From positions 3,133,693 through 3,197,692 of the forward strand of contig NZ_CP084029.1 in assembly GCF_020181615.1 (NCBI RefSeq): DNA of 64,000 nt. The letters are read 5' to 3'. This DNA comes from [Mycobacterium] crassicus. Lineage in GTDB: Bacteria > Actinomycetota > Actinomycetes > Mycobacteriales > Mycobacteriaceae. Positions within the stretch are counted from its first letter, which is position 1; each line of letters starts with the position of its first letter. Under the pieces are notes generated by a model, which saw nothing but the letters and a program-made list of their open reading frames with translations, was not told the DNA's origin and ran no database searches. Of this stretch, positions 55,862-64,000 are shown piece after piece. The position numbers were made by a program, and so were the translations under genes.

Positions 55862-57970
55862 ATGAGCACGATGATGAGCGCTGGCCAGCCGGTTGGGTCC
55901 GCAGGCACAAGCAGGAAGCCGCTGCCCCGCACTGCGCAGCACCTGCGCACCAGGCGGATCGCGCCACCCCGCGTTAGCCGAGCGGCTCAGCTGGCGACGA
56001 CGGCGGTGACTGGGGCTTTGCTACTGGGGGTCACCGCACCTCATGCCGCCGCGGAGGCGGCCCTGCCGGTGCGGTTGACGTCGGCGGACAGTTCGTTGCA
56101 GCCGGTGATCGATCAGATCCTGGCCAACATGCAACAGACGCAGCAAGGATTCGAAGCGTTGCCGTTCGCCACCCCGGACAGCAACGCCATGCTGCTGGCC
56201 AGTCTGCAGGCCACCAACTTCCAACTCCTAATGTCCTCGGGCCTCTCGCAGCTCACCAATGGCCAGGTCTTCGTCCAGGTCCCCGAGGTGACCGCCGGGG
56301 ATTCGGCTGCCTATCGCCCGTACTTCCAGTTCTATACGCCCGACATCTACTACCGCACCGCCCAGGGATTCGACCCGAATGCGACCTACGAACTCACCGG
56401 CACCGTCGGCAAGGGCACCGGCGGCATGGCGCTCATGCCGATCACCGTCGGGGGATCCTCGGCTGAAGGCGGCGGCGCCCTGGAGCTCGGAAGCAGTTTG
56501 ACGGTCAATCCCGACGGGACGTTCACCGTCTTCATCGGCCCCGAAAAGCCGGACGGCGCAGTCAACTTCATCGACAGCAGCCACATCAACTCGCTGTTGA
56601 TCCGAGACATGCTGAGCCAGTGGGCATCGGGCGGCAGCAACTTTCACATCGACTGCGTGAGCGACTGCGCGCCAATCCCGGCCGGTATCACCGACACCGG
56701 GCTGTCCAGCGACATCATCAGTCAGCTCTTGAACAGGGTCGCTCCCGGCGTGATCCCGTTCAATCAGTTGAATATGCAACTCGCCGGTGCCGCCGGAATC
56801 CTGCAACCGCCCAATACGATGAGCGACCTGGCATCGCAAAGCGGTTACGGCGTCGCCCTGCCCAGCGCCGCCGTCTCGTCGGGCCATTTCGACCTGCAGC
56901 CCGGCGAGGCGCTGATCGTGAAGATTCCCCAGCTCGATTCCGCTGGAATGAACGGAATCGAGCTGATGAACGTTTATGCCACGAACCTGCCCGCCACGTT
57001 GGCGCAGACCAGCCTCAACGGCACCCAATCGTTCCTTTCCAACGATGGCTACACCTACTACGTCATCAGCGCCACCAACCCGGGAGTGGCGAACTGGCTG
57101 GACAGCGGCGGAGTCACCAGCGGCGAGATATATATGCGCTACCAGAACATTCCGCTCGCCGACCGACCTCCGGTTCCCCTGCCGGTGGAGACCCAGGTGG
57201 TGCCGGTCGACGACGTGGCGAAGTATCTGCCCACCGATACGCCGATCATCAGCCCCGCTCAATACGCCGCCGATATGAATGAGCGGGTGCTGTCCTACAA
57301 CTACGCGTTGGACACCGCCCGCATTGCCGGACAACCCGGTTGGGTCACGCAGCAGTTGTGGCTGCACGACATCGAGAACACCATGGGCACTGACAATTTC
57401 GCGGCGGTGTTCGGCGAGCAGCCGGCCACGCCGATGTGGTTGCGGTTCACTCCGGCCCTGGCTCCCGATTGGCTCGCCTTGAGCAAAGCATTCCTATCCG
57501 ATCCGTCGACCGCGATGACCGCGATCCACGACAACTGGGACCTGGCGATGAAGGACGTTTCGTTGCCTGTCCAGTTGGCTCAAGCCTTGTTGGAGAAGAA
57601 CTTCGAACACACCGCGGGCGCCGTAGAAAGTGCACTGTCGTCGGGCGACCTGGCCCAGGCGCTGACGGCGTTGTCCGCCGGCGGCCAGCAGTTCGGCACG
57701 ATCCTCAGCGACGCGCTGTTCGACCCCAACACCAGCATCATCTCGGGCCTGCTCAACGCCCGCGACGACCTGGCCACCTCGGTGTTCACCGCGACCGGCG
57801 GGTTCGGCGACGTGGCAAACCCGCTGGCAGCACTGGAATGGGCGTTCCTACCGGAGCTTTCCCGTTCGGGCTGGGACTTCAGCTCGCTGCTGGATCCGTC
57901 CAGCTGGACAGGCCTGGATCTGGCCACCGTGCTGAACCCGACCGACTATCTGGGGATGCTGCTCGGATGA
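55862..57970 (+). CDS. 702-aa exported protein of unknown function heading a P450/ferredoxin operon
   Basis: ATG 55862 follows GGAGAGGAG. A charged N-terminus of 40 residues leads into a hydrophobic segment (residues 43-60, GALLLGVTAPHAAAEA), so the protein is exported or anchored. Residues about 75-290 contain a beta-rich region with the pattern YELTGTVGKGTGG ... NPDGTFTVFIGPEKPDG, which resembles DUF1214 domains; low certainty. Two cysteines (DCVSDC) follow. The C-terminal 130 residues are Leu/Asp-rich helices ending NPTDYLGMLLG. It overlaps the P450 gene by ATGA, an unusual coupling of an exported protein to a cytoplasmic enzyme. Confidence 0.75.
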   Translation: MSTMMSAGQPVGSAGTSRKPLPRTAQHLRTRRIAPPRVSRAAQLATTAVTGALLLGVTAPHAAAEAALPVRLTSADSSLQPVIDQILANMQQTQQGFEALPFATPDSNAMLLASLQATNFQLLMSSGLSQLTNGQVFVQVPEVTAGDSAAYRPYFQFYTPDIYYRTAQGFDPNATYELTGTVGKGTGGMALMPITVGGSSAEGGGALELGSSLTVNPDGTFTVFIGPEKPDGAVNFIDSSHINSLLIRDMLSQWASGGSNFHIDCVSDCAPIPAGITDTGLSSDIISQLLNRVAPGVIPFNQLNMQLAGAAGILQPPNTMSDLASQSGYGVALPSAAVSSGHFDLQPGEALIVKIPQLDSAGMNGIELMNVYATNLPATLAQTSLNGTQSFLSNDGYTYYVISATNPGVANWLDSGGVTSGEIYMRYQNIPLADRPPVPLPVETQVVPVDDVAKYLPTDTPIISPAQYAADMNERVLSYNYALDTARIAGQPGWVTQQLWLHDIENTMGTDNFAAVFGEQPATPMWLRFTPALAPDWLALSKAFLSDPSTAMTAIHDNWDLAMKDVSLPVQLAQALLEKNFEHTAGAVESALSSGDLAQALTALSAGGQQFGTILSDALFDPNTSIISGLLNARDDLATSVFTATGGFGDVANPLAALEWAFLPELSRSGWDFSSLLDPSSWTGLDLATVLNPTDYLGMLLG

Positions 57971-59184
57971 CCGCGACGACACCTGACCAGGCGACTTTCA
58001 CACCACGCGGCGGCGAGTCCTGGCGCGATCCCTGGCCGATGTACGCCGCGCTGCGCGAATTTGACCCGGTCCACCAGGTGGTGCCCGACCATGCGCCACA
58101 CAACGATTACTGGGTGCTGTCACGGTATGCCGACATCAGCGCCGCCGCCCGGGACTGGGAGACATTCTCCTCCGCGCAGGGCCTGACCATCGACTACGGG
58201 GAGATGGAGCGCTTGGGTCTTGCCGAGGAGAACGCTCCGCTGGTGATGCTCGACCCGCCGGCGCACAGCGAGTTCCGCCGGGTGGTCCACAAGGGCTTCA
58301 CCCCGAGGCAGATCGTGACGATCGAGCCGGCGGTGCGTGAATTCGCGGCGGAGCGCATCGAGCGGCTACGCGCGCAAGGCGGCGGTGACATCGTCGCCGA
58401 ACTCTTCAAGCCGCTGGCCAACATGGTCGTCGCCCACTATCTGGGGGTGCCCGACACCGACCGAAGCCGGTTCAACGACTGGGCCGACAACATCGTCGAA
58501 GCCAACGCGACCGGGGAACAGGCCGGCGCCGTTGATGCGATTGTCGAACTCTTCGGCTACTTCACCGAGCTGGTCGAACGACGCAAGCAGGATCCGGGCG
58601 ACGACACCGTCTCGCACCTGATCGCCCTCGGCTTCGGCAACGACGCCGACAGCCTCGGGAGGGTCTTGGGATGGGCCTTCACCATGATTGCCGGCGGCAA
58701 CGACACGATCATCGGAATGCTCGGCGGCAGCGCCCAGTTGCTCACCCAACACCGCGATCAGCGGTCACAGTTGATCGCCGACCCAAGCAGCATCGCCGCG
58801 GCGGTTGAGGAGTTCCTCCGCCTGACCTCGCCGGTACAGGGGCTGGCCCGCCTGACCACTCGCGACGTGGAGATCGACGGTGTGACCATCCCGGCGGGGC
58901 GTAAGACATTGCTGTTGTACGCATCGGGGAACCGCGACCCGCGTCAGTACGGACCGGACGCCGAACAGCTGGACGTGCGACGCAAGCCGCAGGGAATCCT
59001 GAGCTTCAGTCAGGGTAACCACCACTGCATCGGCAATACCGCGGCGCGGATGCAGTCGCGGGTGGTGTTGGAGGAGCTGCTGGCCCGCTGCCCGAACTTC
59101 CATGTCGATTGCGATGCCGTCGAATACGCCGAGGGAATGTACGTTCGGCGTCCCGACCGCCTGACATTCGCTCCGGAAGCCTGA
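57967..59184 (+). CDS. Cytochrome P450
   Basis: 405 aa, soluble class I bacterial P450. Heme ligand Cys354 in FSQGNHHCIGN, ExxR at Glu282-Arg285 (EFLR), I-helix AGGNDT (242-247) with the oxygen-activating acid/Thr pair replaced by Asn-Asp-Thr. Substrate unknown. It starts inside the stop of the upstream exported-protein gene and is followed 16 nt later by a ferredoxin that is probably its electron donor. Not clearly assignable to a CYP family by inspection. Confidence 0.92.
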   Translation: MTATTPDQATFTPRGGESWRDPWPMYAALREFDPVHQVVPDHAPHNDYWVLSRYADISAAARDWETFSSAQGLTIDYGEMERLGLAEENAPLVMLDPPAHSEFRRVVHKGFTPRQIVTIEPAVREFAAERIERLRAQGGGDIVAELFKPLANMVVAHYLGVPDTDRSRFNDWADNIVEANATGEQAGAVDAIVELFGYFTELVERRKQDPGDDTVSHLIALGFGNDADSLGRVLGWAFTMIAGGNDTIIGMLGGSAQLLTQHRDQRSQLIADPSSIAAAVEEFLRLTSPVQGLARLTTRDVEIDGVTIPAGRKTLLLYASGNRDPRQYGPDAEQLDVRRKPQGILSFSQGNHHCIGNTAARMQSRVVLEELLARCPNFHVDCDAVEYAEGMYVRRPDRLTFAPEA

Positions 59185-59200
59185 ACAGTAGGGAGACACG

Positions 59201-59398
59201 ATGAGGGTCGTCGCCGACCGGGAGAAGTGCATGGGAAACGGCCTTTGCGAGGCGGTCCATCCGGCCGTCTTCGAAGTCGCAGATGACGGTGTCGTCGTCG
59301 TCCACCATGAGAACGTTCACGCGGAGGACCGCAAGTTGCTCGAACAGGCGGTCGCGGCCTGCCCCGCTTTCGCATTGCGGCTCGTCGACGACGACTGA
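59201..59398 (+). CDS. Ferredoxin, 3Fe-4S type
   Basis: 65 aa. Three cluster cysteines: Cys10 and Cys16 (KCMGNGLCE) and Cys54 (AACPAF). The second cysteine of a 4Fe box is replaced by Asn, so a [3Fe-4S] centre is expected, as in other P450 partner ferredoxins of mycobacteria. Preceded by GTAGGGAGA. Downstream of and in the same direction as the P450. A ferredoxin reductase is not encoded nearby. Confidence 0.92.
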   Translation: MRVVADREKCMGNGLCEAVHPAVFEVADDGVVVVHHENVHAEDRKLLEQAVAACPAFALRLVDDD

Positions 59399-59405
59399 GG
59401 AGCCA

Positions 59406-60515
59406 TCAGCGAGACGGACGGCAGATGTAGGCCACCGCACGCGCCGCGGCCCCGGCCCCGATTCGGGTGATCACGACCGACAGCGCCACCTGCCCGCGCA
59501 GCCGCAGCCGGCGACGCAGTGCGTCGGGGTCGGCCTGCACGTCACGCACGCCGCGGACCAGGATTTCCAGCGTGCCGCAGTCAAGTGCAGCCAGGGCCTG
59601 CCGCAGGCGTTTCTCGCTGTAGGCCAGGGTCTCGAGCACCTCGAATCCGCGTACGCCGTCCGGTAATTCGTCACCGGAGAGATAGGCGATGTCGGGATCG
59701 AGCTGCCAGAGCCCGTGCCGGGCGCCGTACTGGCGGACCAGGCCGGCCCGCACCACCGCACCGTCCGGATCGATGATCCAGCGCCCCGCCGGCCGCACGT
59801 CGCAGTCGTCGGGCTCGGCGTCGGTGACCTGCTCACCGCGGTCGAGGATCACCGCGCGGCGGCGCACCCCAGGTCCGGCCAGGCCGGGTGACCACAGGCA
59901 GGATTCCCGCACCGAGGCGCGCCACGAGGTGACTTCGATCTCGCCGGCAAAACCGAGCAGCCCGATCTTTTCGAAATCGATTCCGGGAGCAGCCTTTACG
60001 ACGATGTCGCGCCCCGTGTAGACCTCGAACAGACGGTCCAGGGCGGGCTGGTAGTCGGCCGGATCGAAGCGCCGCCGCCCACCGCTTCGCCGTGCCGGGT
60101 CGGCCAAGACGACGGTGTCTCGGGTGACCGGAACCAGCGCATCGGCACGACACAGCGCCACCGCACCGGCCAGGTTGTGCTGTGCCATCGCCAGCCGGAC
60201 CGGGTCGATGTCGCTGCCGATCAGCCCCGCCGCCGTGCCCCGCAGCGCCGCCAGCTCGGTGCCGATCGAGCAGGTCACGTCATGCACGACGCGCCCGGCC
60301 AGGCGCGCCGCGCGATGAACCGCCACCGCCGCCGCGCTGGCCTGTTGCAGTGCCTCATCGGTGAACAGCCAGTCGCCGGCGTCCGGCAACTTGGCGGCCG
60401 CGCGGCGACGCAGCAGGGTGGTCTCGACCAGCGCCGGAGTGCGGTCGCCGAACCGGGCACGCACGCCTGCGATGTCGGTGACCTTGGTGGCCTCGGTCAA
60501 CGCCAGGCCCGCCAC
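59406..60515 (-). CDS. THUMP-like class I methyltransferase (Rv3037c homologue)
   Basis: 369 aa from GTG 60515, the first usual start in frame. SAM-binding HDVTCSIGTELAALRGTA (167-184 region), catalytic-type LADPARR and GRRRFDPADYQPAL, and the C-terminal THUMP-like part. Homologue of Rv3037c. The conserved family N-terminus (LTLDQVTYLRST) lies in frame upstream at 60539-60575 but has no ATG, GTG or TTG, so the true start may be a rare codon near 60575-60578, right at the stop of the upstream methyltransferase. RNA methylation is a likely role. Confidence 0.8.
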   Translation of the reverse strand: MAGLALTEATKVTDIAGVRARFGDRTPALVETTLLRRRAAAKLPDAGDWLFTDEALQQASAAAVAVHRAARLAGRVVHDVTCSIGTELAALRGTAAGLIGSDIDPVRLAMAQHNLAGAVALCRADALVPVTRDTVVLADPARRSGGRRRFDPADYQPALDRLFEVYTGRDIVVKAAPGIDFEKIGLLGFAGEIEVTSWRASVRESCLWSPGLAGPGVRRRAVILDRGEQVTDAEPDDCDVRPAGRWIIDPDGAVVRAGLVRQYGARHGLWQLDPDIAYLSGDELPDGVRGFEVLETLAYSEKRLRQALAALDCGTLEILVRGVRDVQADPDALRRRLRLRGQVALSVVITRIGAGAAARAVAYICRPSR

Positions 60516-60571
60516 CTCCCGTAGCGCGTCCTGGCCGACCGTCGACCGCAGGTAGGTGACCTGGTCGAGGG

Positions 60572-61546
60572 TTAGGACGGTTTGACCCCGGTGATCATCA
60601 GGTTGTAGAACCAGCCCTTGGGCACCACCCGGCGCCAGATGTTGGCGTCTACCCAGCTCAGGGCCGTCCAGCTGCCGAAGGCGAACCGCGCCCAGCCCCA
60701 GCCGAGCTTGCCCGGCGGGACCGTCGACTCGAAGGTCCGAACCGGCCAGCCCAGCATGGCGGCGGTGAACTCTTCGCTGGCCGTGCTCACCTCGACCGCG
60801 CCGGCGTTGGCAGCCATCCGCTCCAGGTCGGCGGGCTCGAAGGTGTGCAGGTCCACGATCCACTCGAGCGCGGCGGCGCGGGAGTTCTCATCGAGCTCTT
60901 CCTGCGGCCGGCGCCAGGAGCCCATGCCGGGCAGCTTCATCGCGGCGACCGTGGTCTTCCAGGTCAGGTCGGCCAGCCGGCGAGCGTAGAAGTTGCCGAC
61001 CGTGGTGGGCTCGCCGGCGAAGATGAAGCGGCCGCCGGGCTTGAGCACCCGGACCACTTCGCGCAGCGACAGCTCGACGTCGGGAATGTGGTGCAGCACC
61101 GCGTGGCCGACCACCAGGTCGAAGGTGTTGTCCTCGTACGGGATGCCCTCGGCGTCGGCGACCCGACCGTCGACGTCCAGGCCGAGGGCCTGACCGTTGC
61201 GGGTGGCTACCTTGACCATGCCCGGCGACAGGTCGGTGACCGAGCCGCGCTGCGCCACCCCGGACTGCATCAGGTTGAGCAGGAAGAAACCGGTGCCACA
61301 GCCCAGTTCCAGCGCCCGGTCATAGAGAGGCGCGGGCCCGCTGCGTTCGGCGGCCGGCACGATCGCATCGAAACGGCCCCGGGCGTACTCGATACAGCGC
61401 TCGTCGTAGGAGATCGACCACTTCTCGTCGTACTGCTCGGCCTCCCAGTCGTGGTAGAGCACCTGAGCGAGCTTGCTGTCGTGCCGGGCGGCCTCCACCT
61501 GCTCGGCGGTGGCGTGCGGGTTCGGCGTCGGGTCCGTGCTCGTCAT
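60572..61546 (-). CDS. SAM-dependent methyltransferase (Rv3038c homologue)
   Basis: 324 aa. Class I fold: SAM motif ALELGCGTGFFLLNL (about 77-91), VTDLSPGM, and DLVVGHAVLHHIPDVELSL; the post-catalytic VLKPGGRFIFAGEPTTVG is typical. Corresponds to Rv3038c, beside Rv3037c. Function unproven. It is immediately upstream of the THUMP-like gene (stop and possible start overlapping). Start codon at 61546 (ATG, MTSTDPTPNP). Confidence 0.88.
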   Translation of the reverse strand: MTSTDPTPNPHATAEQVEAARHDSKLAQVLYHDWEAEQYDEKWSISYDERCIEYARGRFDAIVPAAERSGPAPLYDRALELGCGTGFFLLNLMQSGVAQRGSVTDLSPGMVKVATRNGQALGLDVDGRVADAEGIPYEDNTFDLVVGHAVLHHIPDVELSLREVVRVLKPGGRFIFAGEPTTVGNFYARRLADLTWKTTVAAMKLPGMGSWRRPQEELDENSRAAALEWIVDLHTFEPADLERMAANAGAVEVSTASEEFTAAMLGWPVRTFESTVPPGKLGWGWARFAFGSWTALSWVDANIWRRVVPKGWFYNLMITGVKPS

Positions 61547-61605
61547 GGTGAGTCAGCCTAACGGTCATCGTCGGCACGACGAAGTCGGGCGCTGGGGTCA
61601 TACCG

Positions 61606-62604
61606 TCACGCCGCCGTGAGGGTGTCCATCACTGCCTGCGGGAACGCTGCGACCGCGGCGACAACCTGGTCGAAGCCGGTCTGCATCGCCGCTGCGATGT
61701 CGGCCTGGTCGCCGCCCTGGATGGCCTCCCAGATGTGCCAGAGCGCGATCTGCGGCACGGTGACCAGGTCGCGGTAGTCGACGAACAATCCGGTGATCAG
61801 ATCCGGCGTCGCCGGCACGGCTATACCGTCCCAGCTGACCAGGGTCCAGCCGTCGGTCGGGTTGCCCTCCAGGATGGCCTGGCCCGCGTTGGGGGGCGGA
61901 CCTCCGTTCTCGAGGACCGTCTGAAGAATCGGCCAGACATCCGGGTTCCTGACGTTCATCAGCGTCCAGATCGCGATGTCCCCGCCGCTGGACGACGCCA
62001 CCGCGGTCGTGGCACCGTCACCCGCAATGGTGTTGTCGTACATCGTCTGGACGGCTTGGTTGACCTGATCCTCGAACACCACCCCGTTGTAATTGGTGCC
62101 GGGTTCCGAGGCGAAGAGGTTGCCGAGGATCCATGAGGCCATCGGCAAGAAAAAAGCGGCCTCGCTGATCAGGTTGCGGGGTTGTTCTTCGAAGAGGCCG
62201 GCGGGGATCTCGTTGAGATCCGCGAGCACCTGGACACTGGGCATCCCGGGCAGCTGGGCCAGGGCGGCCATCGTCTCCTGTGTCCGGACCAGTTCCGAGG
62301 CGTAGATGCCGGCGATACCGCCCGGGAACTCCTGCTGAATGGCCTGGGCGACCTGGGCCGCCTGTTGTTCGCCAAGGTCAGTCAGGTGAGCGCCGGGCGG
62401 GAGCGTGCCGAGAATGTTGTTGAGGTCATCAGTCGACTGCCCGTGCCGCACAAAGTCCAGCGTGATGTCCTCAGTATCCGCGGTGAGCCGTATGCCGAAG
62501 GCCGACGCTGCCGCTGCCGCTGCCGGTATCACGGTGGTCACGCCCCCGAGACCGGCCAGCGTGATGCCGGTGGTTATCCAGGTAAGGCTGATGACTCTCC
62601 GCAT
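61606..62604 (-). CDS. Exported histidine-phosphatase-fold protein, copy 1
   Basis: 332 aa from ATG 62604, preceded by GGGGAG at 6-nt spacing. Signal-like N-terminus (ITTGITLAGLGGVTTVIPAAAAA, about residues 10-32), then an LTAD block. The histidine-phosphatase core has RHG (53-55, FVRHGQST) and the second Arg in SELVRTQET, but the position of the second catalytic His (usually xHGG) reads SSSGGDIAIW, Ser206. The C-terminal 100 residues are helical, including WEAIQGGDQADIAAAMQTGF. About 60% identical in style to the copy at 62735; tandem duplication. Confidence 0.82.
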   Translation of the reverse strand: MRRVISLTWITTGITLAGLGGVTTVIPAAAAAASAFGIRLTADTEDITLDFVRHGQSTDDLNNILGTLPPGAHLTDLGEQQAAQVAQAIQQEFPGGIAGIYASELVRTQETMAALAQLPGMPSVQVLADLNEIPAGLFEEQPRNLISEAAFFLPMASWILGNLFASEPGTNYNGVVFEDQVNQAVQTMYDNTIAGDGATTAVASSSGGDIAIWTLMNVRNPDVWPILQTVLENGGPPPNAGQAILEGNPTDGWTLVSWDGIAVPATPDLITGLFVDYRDLVTVPQIALWHIWEAIQGGDQADIAAAMQTGFDQVVAAVAAFPQAVMDTLTAA

Positions 62605-62629
62605 GTTCATCTCCCCAGACAAGGTGTGA

Positions 62630-62646
62630 CGTGACCGGCTTTCACA
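62630..62646. promoter_or_regulatory. CRP-like element upstream of copy 1
   Basis: CGTGA-CCGGCTT-TCACA. The GTGA and TCACA half-sites match but the spacer is 7, one more than the usual 6. It shares GTGACCGG with the perfect site before copy 2, so the two may have a common origin. Confidence 0.3.
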
Positions 62647-62734
62647 TCATCGGCATGGCGGCAATACCCGGCTTTCAGCGAGGCCAAACGTGCCTGCCAG
62701 AAAAACGTCCGAAAGACGCAGCCGGTGCTGCGAC

Positions 62735-63796
62735 TCAGATCCCGATGGACGCCAGCGCATCGCCGATCGCATCACCCGCACCGCTGCCGCCGGCGTCAGC
62801 CATGGCCCCGGTGAGGGTGTCGATCACCGCCTGCGGGAACGCCGCGAACGCGTTGAGCACGTCGTTGAAGCCGGTCTGCAGCGCCGCGGTGACGTCAGCG
62901 GAATTGCCGCCCTGGATGGCCTCCCAGATGTTCCAGACGGCCACCTGCGGCGCGACGATCAGGTCGCGGAAGTCGACAAACAAACCGGTGAAGACATCCG
63001 GGGTCTGCGGAACGGGTGTCCCGTCCCAGCTGACCATTGTCCAACCGTCCGTGGGGCTGCCCTGCAGTACGGCTTGGCCCGCATTGGGGGGCGGGCCCAG
63101 GGTCTCGAGTAACTGCTGCGCAAGCAGCGCAATCGGAGGGTTCTTGACATTCATCAGCGCCCAGATGGCGATCACTCCGCCGCTGGTATACGCCACGTCG
63201 GCCATCGGGCCGTCACCTGCAATGGTGTTGGCGTAGATGGTGTCGATGGCGCCGCCGACCTGCTCATCGAACTGCACCCCGTTGATGCCGCCGAGTTCAG
63301 GGACCAGGACGAAGCCCAGCACCCACGCCGCCATCGGCGCGAAATAGCCGATCTCGGTCAACAGGTCGCGTGGTTGGCCTTCGAAGATGCCGGCGCCCAC
63401 CTCGTTAAGTCCCGCCAGCACCTGCACATCCATGTCCAGCGCCTGCGCCAGCGGGGCGGCGGTCTCCTGGGTGCGGATGAGCTCCGAAGCGTAGATCCCG
63501 GCGATGCCGTTCGGGAACTCGCCCTGGATGGCCTGGGCGACAGCGTTCGCCTGTTGCACTCCCGCCTCGGTGAGTGGTGCACCGGGCGGGAGCGTGCCGA
63601 GGATGTTGTTGAGGTCGTCGGTCGATTGCCCATGTCGCACCAAGTCCAGCGTTATCTGCCCGGCTTCCGCGGTCAGCTGGATGCCGAAGGCCGGCGCTGC
63701 GTTGAGCGCAGGCGCCACCGGTACGACGTTGACGATCCCCAGACCGGCCAGCGTGATACCGGCGGTGACCCCTATGCGGTTGACGACTCGCTGCAT
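62735..63796 (-). CDS. Exported histidine-phosphatase-fold protein, copy 2
   Basis: 353 aa from ATG 63796, preceded by GGGGAGAG. N-terminal signal-like region (TAGITLAGLGIVNVVPVAPA) followed by PAFGIQLTAE. RHG at 54-56 (LVRHGQST), second Arg in SELIRTQET, expected second His again replaced (AYTSGGVIAIW, Ser205). The C-terminal tail after 330 is Gly/Asp/Ala-rich. Adjacent paralogue of the gene at 61606, same strand, 130 nt upstream. Function as an active phosphatase is doubtful without the second His. Corresponding proteins occur in other non-tuberculous mycobacteria. Confidence 0.82.
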   Translation of the reverse strand: MQRVVNRIGVTAGITLAGLGIVNVVPVAPALNAAPAFGIQLTAEAGQITLDLVRHGQSTDDLNNILGTLPPGAPLTEAGVQQANAVAQAIQGEFPNGIAGIYASELIRTQETAAPLAQALDMDVQVLAGLNEVGAGIFEGQPRDLLTEIGYFAPMAAWVLGFVLVPELGGINGVQFDEQVGGAIDTIYANTIAGDGPMADVAYTSGGVIAIWALMNVKNPPIALLAQQLLETLGPPPNAGQAVLQGSPTDGWTMVSWDGTPVPQTPDVFTGLFVDFRDLIVAPQVAVWNIWEAIQGGNSADVTAALQTGFNDVLNAFAAFPQAVIDTLTGAMADAGGSGAGDAIGDALASIGI

Positions 63797-63819
63797 GTCT
63801 CTCCCCAGACAGGACGCGA

Positions 63820-63835
63820 TGTGACCGGTATCACA
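63820..63835. promoter_or_regulatory. Perfect CRP-type site upstream of copy 2
   Basis: TGTGA-CCGGTA-TCACA, an exact match to TGTGA-N6-TCACA. It lies 24-39 nt upstream of the start codon at 63796, close to where transcription should begin, so it may repress as well as activate. Binding by the mycobacterial Crp is inferred. Confidence 0.55.
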
Positions 63836-63949
63836 TCCTATCGATAAGACGGAGAGCTGAGCAATACCCGGAGTTCAGCGAATCCCGCGCTCGCGTTCAG
63901 GTGCCGGCGTGTCGGTCGACGGCGAGAGGGCTGCAAATACCGCGGCCGG

Positions 63950-64000
<51 letters not shown>

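Noticed and set aside
55862..56060. Tat signal on the 702-aa protein
   Set aside because: The N-terminus is Arg-rich but lacks a clear S/T-R-R-x-F-L-K motif next to the hydrophobic segment.

Overview
The window is a high-GC mycobacterial chromosome segment. Most of it follows the Mycobacterium tuberculosis gene order Rv2996c-Rv3038c: serA, ilvC-ilvN-ilvB, cfp6, doxX, lppZ, gatB, pfkA, gatA-gatC, an ACT-domain gene, ligA, a MetE-like gene, lpqA, mnmA, iscS, an acyltransferase/GNAT pair, etfA-etfB, the methylglucose-lipopolysaccharide genes (homologues of Rv3030-Rv3032), then homologues of Rv3034c-Rv3038c. The esxQ/R/S-PPE locus that M. tuberculosis has between lpqA and mnmA is absent, and several accessory blocks are inserted. 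This fits a non-tuberculous mycobacterium (Mycolicibacter/Mycolicibacterium type). The species is an inference. No tRNA, rRNA, insertion sequence, prophage or CRISPR array was seen.

Layout. 1-5.1 kb: partial serA, a secreted protein made of 48-bp repeats, and the ilvB-ilvN-ilvC operon preceded by a Leu/Val-rich leader peptide and an intrinsic terminator (attenuator). 5.2-10.7 kb: a TetR/hydrolase pair, cfp6, doxX, lppZ and a GjpA-like exported protein. 11-20 kb: housekeeping genes gatB, tenA, pfkA, gatA, gatC and ligA. 20-28.3 kb: a transporter, YjbR, an SRPBCC/ArsR pair with clear operators, MetE-like, lpqA, mnmA-iscS and the PlsC/GNAT pair.

28.4-36.8 kb is an accessory catabolic cluster: SDR, amidohydrolase, a salicylyl-CoA-hydroxylase-like flavoprotein, an aryl-acid AMP ligase, TetR, a VOC protein, an 89-aa orphan and an alpha/beta hydrolase. 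Most junctions are translationally coupled. The best guess is activation and oxidation of an aromatic acid, released by hydrolases, as its CoA thioester. 36.8-43.4 kb: an NmrA-like gene, etfBA and the MGLP trio. 43.4-51.8 kb is a second oxidative block: an NDMA-type alcohol dehydrogenase, the coupled run ALDH - HSL esterase - TfoX - Baeyer-Villiger-type monooxygenase, an LLM oxidoreductase and a CYP136-like P450.

51.8-54.6 kb returns to conserved genes. 54.8-59.4 kb holds an IclR regulator divergent from an operon of a 702-aa exported protein, a P450 and a 3Fe-4S-type ferredoxin. 59.4-61.5 kb carries two methyltransferases. 61.6-63.8 kb holds two tandem exported histidine-phosphatase-fold proteins whose expected second catalytic histidine is replaced by serine. 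The final 49 bases are pure G and look like a contig-end or sequencing artefact.

Themes worth following are the family of exported proteins with a shared N-terminal pattern, four of which have CRP-like sites upstream; the exported protein-P450-ferredoxin operon; and the aryl-CoA-type cluster.
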